Below are positions 42,247-45,317 of a DNA stretch of 45,317 nucleotides, in pieces (position 1 is the stretch's first letter; the number at the start of each line of letters is the position of its first letter). Made by a program: the position numbers and the translations under genes. The DNA lies in the NCBI GenBank assembly GCA_045595285.1, contig JAZOAC010000019.1, positions 1-45,317 of the forward strand, in the 5' to 3' direction. The notes under the pieces are model-generated. The model did no database searches and was not told the DNA's origin. It saw nothing but the letters and a program-made list of their open reading frames with translations. The DNA comes from UBA1731 sp045595285 (GTDB taxonomy: Bacteria > Verrucomicrobiota > Kiritimatiellia > RFP12 > UBA1067).

Positions 42247-43245
42247 TTATTTCTTTGATTCAAGCAGATCGGCATCGAACTTGTAACCGAGGCACAGACC
42301 CAATTCTTTGAGCTTGTCCTTGATCTCGGTGAGCGACTTCTTGCCGAAATTGCGGTACTTGAGCATATCAGCCTCGGTCTTGGAGACGAGTTCGCCTACC
42401 GTTGCGAGGTTCGCATTGTTAAGGCAGTTCGCGGCGCGGACCGAAAGCTCGATTTCGTTGACAGACATATTGAGGAGCTTGCGCAGACGCTCGCGCTCAT
42501 CGGAACCTTTGCTGTCGCTGTCCTCAAACTCGAGAATCTCCTCTTCGGCGTAATCAACGAAGACGTCAAGATGACGGCGAAGAACCGCAGCTGCTGTCTT
42601 GAGTGCATCATCAGGCGTCACGCGACCATCGGTCCAGACGTCAAGGATGAGCTTTTCGTAGTCGGTGCGCTGTCCGACGCGGGTGTTCTCCACGAGGAAG
42701 TTGACGCGCGTAACGGGCGAGAAGATCGAGTCGATTGCGATGCGACCAATCTCCTGATCGGGAGTCTTGTTGGCGTCCGCCAGACAAAATCCACGGCCAG
42801 TCTTGAGTTCGCACTCAAGCTCCAATGTACCATCAACCTCAAGCGTGCAGATTTCCTGACGCGGATTGAGCACCTCAATGGAATTCGACTCTGCAAAATC
42901 ACCGGCGTAAACCGTGCAAGGCCCCTTCTTCTTGAGGGTAAGCGTGGTCAGTTCGCGGGTGAACGACTTGAGAAGGACGCGCTTGAGGTTGAGGATGATA
43001 TCCGTAACATCCTCTGCGCACCCCTTGATCGTAGAGAACTCGTGATGAACGCCAGCAATCTTCACGCTGGAGATCGCACAACCCTCAATGGACGAGAGAA
43101 GGACGCGACGGAGCGAGTTTCCAATCGTGCGAGCATAGCCGACTTCAAACGGCTCCGCCACGAAACGGGCATACGTGCCCGTTGCGTTGCTCTCATTCTT
43201 CTCTATATTGTGCGGCATTTCAAAACGGCTCAAACGGATCGGCAT
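42247..43245 (-). CDS. rpoA: DNA-directed RNA polymerase subunit alpha
   Basis: The alpha subunit dimerises to nucleate RNA polymerase assembly, and its C-terminal domain contacts promoters and activators. The 332-residue protein has the N-terminal domain with GYARTIGNSLRRVLLSSIEG (dimer interface), a linker near 235-260 rich in Glu, Ser and Asp, and a C-terminal domain with the helix-hairpin-helix segment RNFGKKSLTEIKDKL. A perfect AAGGAGG lies before the ATG. It stands between rpsD and rplQ, as in the classic alpha operon. Confidence 0.98.
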   Translation of the reverse strand: MPIRLSRFEMPHNIEKNESNATGTYARFVAEPFEVGYARTIGNSLRRVLLSSIEGCAISSVKIAGVHHEFSTIKGCAEDVTDIILNLKRVLLKSFTRELTTLTLKKKGPCTVYAGDFAESNSIEVLNPRQEICTLEVDGTLELECELKTGRGFCLADANKTPDQEIGRIAIDSIFSPVTRVNFLVENTRVGQRTDYEKLILDVWTDGRVTPDDALKTAAAVLRRHLDVFVDYAEEEILEFEDSDSKGSDERERLRKLLNMSVNEIELSVRAANCLNNANLATVGELVSKTEADMLKYRNFGKKSLTEIKDKLKELGLCLGYKFDADLLESKK

Positions 43246-43290
43246 ATTAAACCTCCTTTGAGAAAACGGAAAATACGGTAAGTCAGCTTA

Positions 43291-43899
43291 TCAGCGGCTG
43301 AAAAGTTCGACGATGAGCTGCATCTCGGCGTTTTCGGGAATCTCCTCGCGGCCAGGAACGCTCTGAAGCGTACCCTGCATCTTCGCATCATCCCAAGCAA
43401 GCCAATTGACAACCGGCGACTTGTGACTCTTGAGAGAGTCCACGACGGAAACCATGTTGCGATCCTTCTCGCGGATGGAAACCGTATCTCCAGGACGGAT
43501 AATCGCACTAGGCACGTTGCAGATCTTTCCGTTCACCGTAACATGGCGGTGGGTAACGAGCTGACGGGCACCCGCACGCGTCGGAGCAAGGCCGAGACGA
43601 TAGGCAACGTTGTCAAGACGGCACTCGCAGAGAGCGAGCATGATGTCACCCGTAACACCCGGCTTAGCCTTCGCACGCTCGAAGAACAGACGGAACTGCT
43701 TCTCGCGCATGCCGTAGATTGCCTTGACCTTCTGCTTTTCGCGAAGCTGCTGGCCGTATTCGGAAACCTTCTTGCGACGCTTGTTCGCGCCATGCTGACC
43801 CGGAGGATTCGGACGGCGCTCAAGGACCTTGTCCGGCCCGAAAATAGGCTCGCCGAAACGACGGGAAATCTTAGTCCTAGGACCTGTATAGCGACCCAT
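43291..43899 (-). CDS. rpsD: 30S ribosomal protein uS4
   Basis: Ribosomal protein S4 (202 residues) binds 16S rRNA early in 30S assembly and in many bacteria represses the alpha operon. The start MGRYTGPRTKISRRFGEPIF and the S4 RNA-binding domain (ECRLDNVAYRLGLAPTRAGA, RQLVTHRHVTVNG) are intact. It begins one base after the rpsK stop, with its AGGAG site inside the rpsK end. No zinc-finger cysteines are present near the N-terminus, so it is the zinc-free form. Confidence 0.98.
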   Translation of the reverse strand: MGRYTGPRTKISRRFGEPIFGPDKVLERRPNPPGQHGANKRRKKVSEYGQQLREKQKVKAIYGMREKQFRLFFERAKAKPGVTGDIMLALCECRLDNVAYRLGLAPTRAGARQLVTHRHVTVNGKICNVPSAIIRPGDTVSIREKDRNMVSVVDSLKSHKSPVVNWLAWDDAKMQGTLQSVPGREEIPENAEMQLIVELFSR

Positions 43900-43900
43900 A

Positions 43901-44374
43901 TTACACTCTCCTCCGTTTACGAGGACGGCACCCGTTGTGAGCGAGCGGCGTCGTATCGGTAATCATCGTAACGCGAATGCCTGCTGCCTGAATCGCACGA
44001 ACTGCGGATTCACGCCCCTGACCTGCACCCTGCATGCGCACTTCGCATTCATGCATGCCCTTTGCGACGGCCGTACGGGCGGCATCCTGAGCCACCATCG
44101 TCGCGGCAAACGCCGTGGACTTGCGGGATCCCTTGAAGCCTGCCTTGCCGGCGGAACTCCAGGCGATGACACCGCCGCGGGCATCGGCAATCGACACCTG
44201 CGTGTTGTTGAACGTGCTGCGGATGAAGGCAATTCCTGCGGGAATCGACTTGCCGGCACGAACCTTCTTCGCGGGCGCTGCGGCGCCCTCGGCCGCCCCT
44301 TCGGCGGCATCAGAGGCAGCAATCGGCGCCGCTTCAGCGGCGACTTCGGGCTGCTTGAGTGTTTCTTCGCTCAT
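43901..44374 (-). CDS. rpsK: 30S ribosomal protein uS11
   Basis: Ribosomal protein S11 of the 30S platform, with the core STFNNTQVSIADARGGVIAW and the C-terminal NGCRPRKRRRV. At 157 residues it is about 28 longer than usual, because of an Ala/Glu-rich N-terminal extension (MSEETLKQPEVAAEAAPIAA and onward to residue 35). The ATG at 44374 is 28 bases after rpsM. Such extensions are known in some lineages and may be disordered. Part of the alpha operon. Confidence 0.97.
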   Translation of the reverse strand: MSEETLKQPEVAAEAAPIAASDAAEGAAEGAAAPAKKVRAGKSIPAGIAFIRSTFNNTQVSIADARGGVIAWSSAGKAGFKGSRKSTAFAATMVAQDAARTAVAKGMHECEVRMQGAGQGRESAVRAIQAAGIRVTMITDTTPLAHNGCRPRKRRRV

Positions 44375-44402
44375 TGCTTTCCTGTTTGTTCAATAAAAGC
44401 GC

Positions 44403-44783
44403 TTACTTCTTGCCGGCACGAATCGCGGCCGACGACGCCTTGCGGTTGCCCTTGCGCGTCTTCGCATTTGTCTTCGTACGCTGACCGCGCACCGGGAGAC
44501 CCCTCTTGTGGCGGAGACCGCGATACGATCCGATCTGGATCAGACGGCGGATGTTCTGGGACACTTCACGACGGAGATCACCCTCGACGCGGTAGTTGTC
44601 CTGAATGTAGGTGGTGATCGCGTGGATCTCGTCCTGAGAGAGATCGTCCGCCTTCTTGGCGGGATCAATCTTGCAAGCGGCGAGAACATCGTCCGCACGC
44701 TTCGGTCCAATACCGTGGATATAACGGAGCGCGAAGCGGCTCTGCTTCTTGCCCGGAATGTCCACACCCATGAGTCTCGGCAT
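44403..44783 (-). CDS. rpsM: 30S ribosomal protein uS13
   Basis: Ribosomal protein S13 of the 30S head, which contacts the P-site tRNA and 50S subunit. The 126-residue product has the N-terminal helix-two-turn-helix (FALRYIHGIGPKRADDVL) and the basic signature GSYRGLRHKRGLPVRGQRTK. It follows rpmJ by 21 bases and starts the conserved rpsM-rpsK-rpsD-rpoA-rplQ order. Confidence 0.98.
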   Translation of the reverse strand: MPRLMGVDIPGKKQSRFALRYIHGIGPKRADDVLAACKIDPAKKADDLSQDEIHAITTYIQDNYRVEGDLRREVSQNIRRLIQIGSYRGLRHKRGLPVRGQRTKTNAKTRKGNRKASSAAIRAGKK

Positions 44784-44804
44784 GTGTTTATTCCCTTTTC
44801 TTTA

Positions 44805-44918
44805 TTAACCCTGACGCTGCTTATGGCGCGGATTGGTGCAAATGACACGCACAACACCCTTGCGACGGATGATGCGGCAATTTTCGCATATGCGACGGAC
44901 AGAACTGCGAACTTTCAT
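44805..44918 (-). CDS. rpmJ: 50S ribosomal protein bL36
   Basis: A 37-residue protein, MKVRSSVRRICENCRIIRRK followed by a basic C-terminal half, that matches ribosomal protein L36. The zinc ligands Cys11, Cys14, Cys27 and His32 are present, so it is the zinc-binding form. An AAGGAAG site lies upstream. It is the first gene of the alpha operon. Its first 65 bases and the 21 bases before the ATG are repeated in inverted orientation at the right end of the window. Confidence 0.97.
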   Translation of the reverse strand: MKVRSSVRRICENCRIIRRKGVVRVICTNPRHKQRQG

Positions 44919-44939
44919 GTTATTCTTCTTCTTCCTTGG
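44854..44939. repeat. inverted repeat of 86 bases, inner copy
   Basis: This segment covers the start of rpmJ and its ribosome binding site. Its exact reverse complement occupies 45232-45317, the last bases of the window. The match stops at 44940/45231. Confidence 0.97.
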
Positions 44940-45252
44940 TCAAAAAGAGCCATTATTAAACCATAATCGGAATAGAAAATCAAGAGAATATTTTTATTTT
45001 TTAGAATCGGCGGTTGAAAGCCCGAAATCTATCCGATTAGGCAAATTCTTACCTCATAAAGCACTGCTAAGTCAAAAGCCTACCTTTGACACATGATGCC
45101 CCCTGTGGCGACGAAAGCTTTTGAAGAACTCGTCGATCTTCGCCCCCAAGTCGGAGGCCAAGCGGTCTTAGGAAGACAATCCAAGCCCACAACTCCTTGG
45201 CACACAGAACGACATGGCTACGATCCGACTTCCAAGGAAGAAGAAGAATAAC
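44919..45252. other. gap between the two rpmJ copies
   Basis: Positions 44940-45080 are AT-rich, non-coding and contain the rpmJ promoter. From about 45093 to 45231 the base composition becomes more even. An ATG-initiated frame of 52 codons (45093-45251) is open on the plus strand, but it has no ribosome binding site and no family I recognise, and its end (SKEEEE) is made by the repeat. I do not call it a gene. Confidence 0.6.
44955..44983 (-). promoter_or_regulatory. promoter of the alpha operon
   Basis: TTGATT (44978-44983) and TTTAAT (44955-44960) are 17 bases apart on the minus strand. Transcription would begin about 30 bases before the rpmJ ATG. Confidence 0.7.
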
Positions 45253-45317
45253 ATGAAAGTTCGCAGTTCTGTCCGTCGCATATGCGAAAATTGCCGCATC
45301 ATCCGTCGCAAGGGTGT
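45232..45317. repeat. inverted repeat of 86 bases, terminal copy
   Basis: Exact reverse complement of 44854-44939. It ends at the last base of the window, so the true length of the repeat is unknown. Confidence 0.97.
45253..45317 (+). CDS. second, partial copy of rpmJ (cut by window edge)
   Basis: The plus strand encodes the first 21 residues of L36, identical to the intact rpmJ at 44805-44918, with the same ribosome binding site. The rest lies outside the window. The identity at the DNA level, including the leader, points to a very recent inverted duplication or to a false join at the end of an assembled contig, rather than to an old second L36 gene. Confidence 0.5.
   Translation, partial: MKVRSSVRRICENCRIIRRKG

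Overview
The window looks like a chromosomal contig from a Gram-negative bacterium of the PVC group, most likely a gut-type Kiritimatiellota, Lentisphaerota or Verrucomicrobiota lineage. This is inferred from the gene mix: an EF-Tu with an altered switch I loop, a giant secreted beta-strand-repeat protein, GH109, DUF4091 and DUF5107 proteins, GldF/GldG-type transporters with DUF4340, and outer-membrane polysaccharide export. I could not run a taxonomic search. There are 31 complete protein genes, a truncated rplJ at the left edge, a partial rpmJ copy at the right edge, and seven tRNA genes, all with an encoded CCA end. I see no rRNA, CRISPR array, insertion sequence or phage gene.

Left (1-4090, minus strand): a translation operon in the order tRNA-Thr, tuf, rpmG, tRNA-Trp, secE, nusG, rplK, rplA, rplJ, with a good promoter at 4062-4090 and a large stem-loop between tuf and rpmG. 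Next (plus strand, 4167-6424): a glycerol facilitator and glycerol kinase pair.

Middle (6536-19164, minus strand): a compact six-gene exopolysaccharide assembly operon (Wza-like lipoprotein, unknown secreted protein, outer-membrane barrel, O-antigen ligase/polymerase, Wzc-type tyrosine kinase, dTDP-glucose 4,6-dehydratase). gpmI and mfd follow on the same strand. The operon has no glycosyltransferase or flippase. Its upstream region (19165-19500) holds three strong hairpins, two of which differ by a compensatory base-pair change.

Carbohydrate locus (19501-33225, minus strand): five tightly spaced genes, all for exported proteins: a Tat-exported GH109-type glycosidase, a 1459-residue beta-strand-repeat protein, a GH36-like/metallophosphoesterase fusion, a DUF4091 protein and a DUF5107-TPR protein. 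A near-consensus promoter lies at 33258-33287. I infer a system for breaking down host or plant glycans, and it is the best candidate here for an undescribed system. An 18-base sequence is shared by the upstream regions of this operon and the exopolysaccharide operon.

Right (33494-45317): tRNA-Tyr and tRNA-Leu; a plus-strand operon with 4-base overlaps (ABC ATPase, GldF-GldG fusion, DUF4340 protein, NAD-dependent epimerase); tRNA-Ser and tRNA-Gly; argB-argD; tRNA-Leu; and the alpha operon rpmJ-rpsM-rpsK-rpsD-rpoA-rplQ on the minus strand. The last 86 bases are an exact inverted copy of the rpmJ 5' region, which is either a real inverted duplication or an assembly artefact at a contig end.
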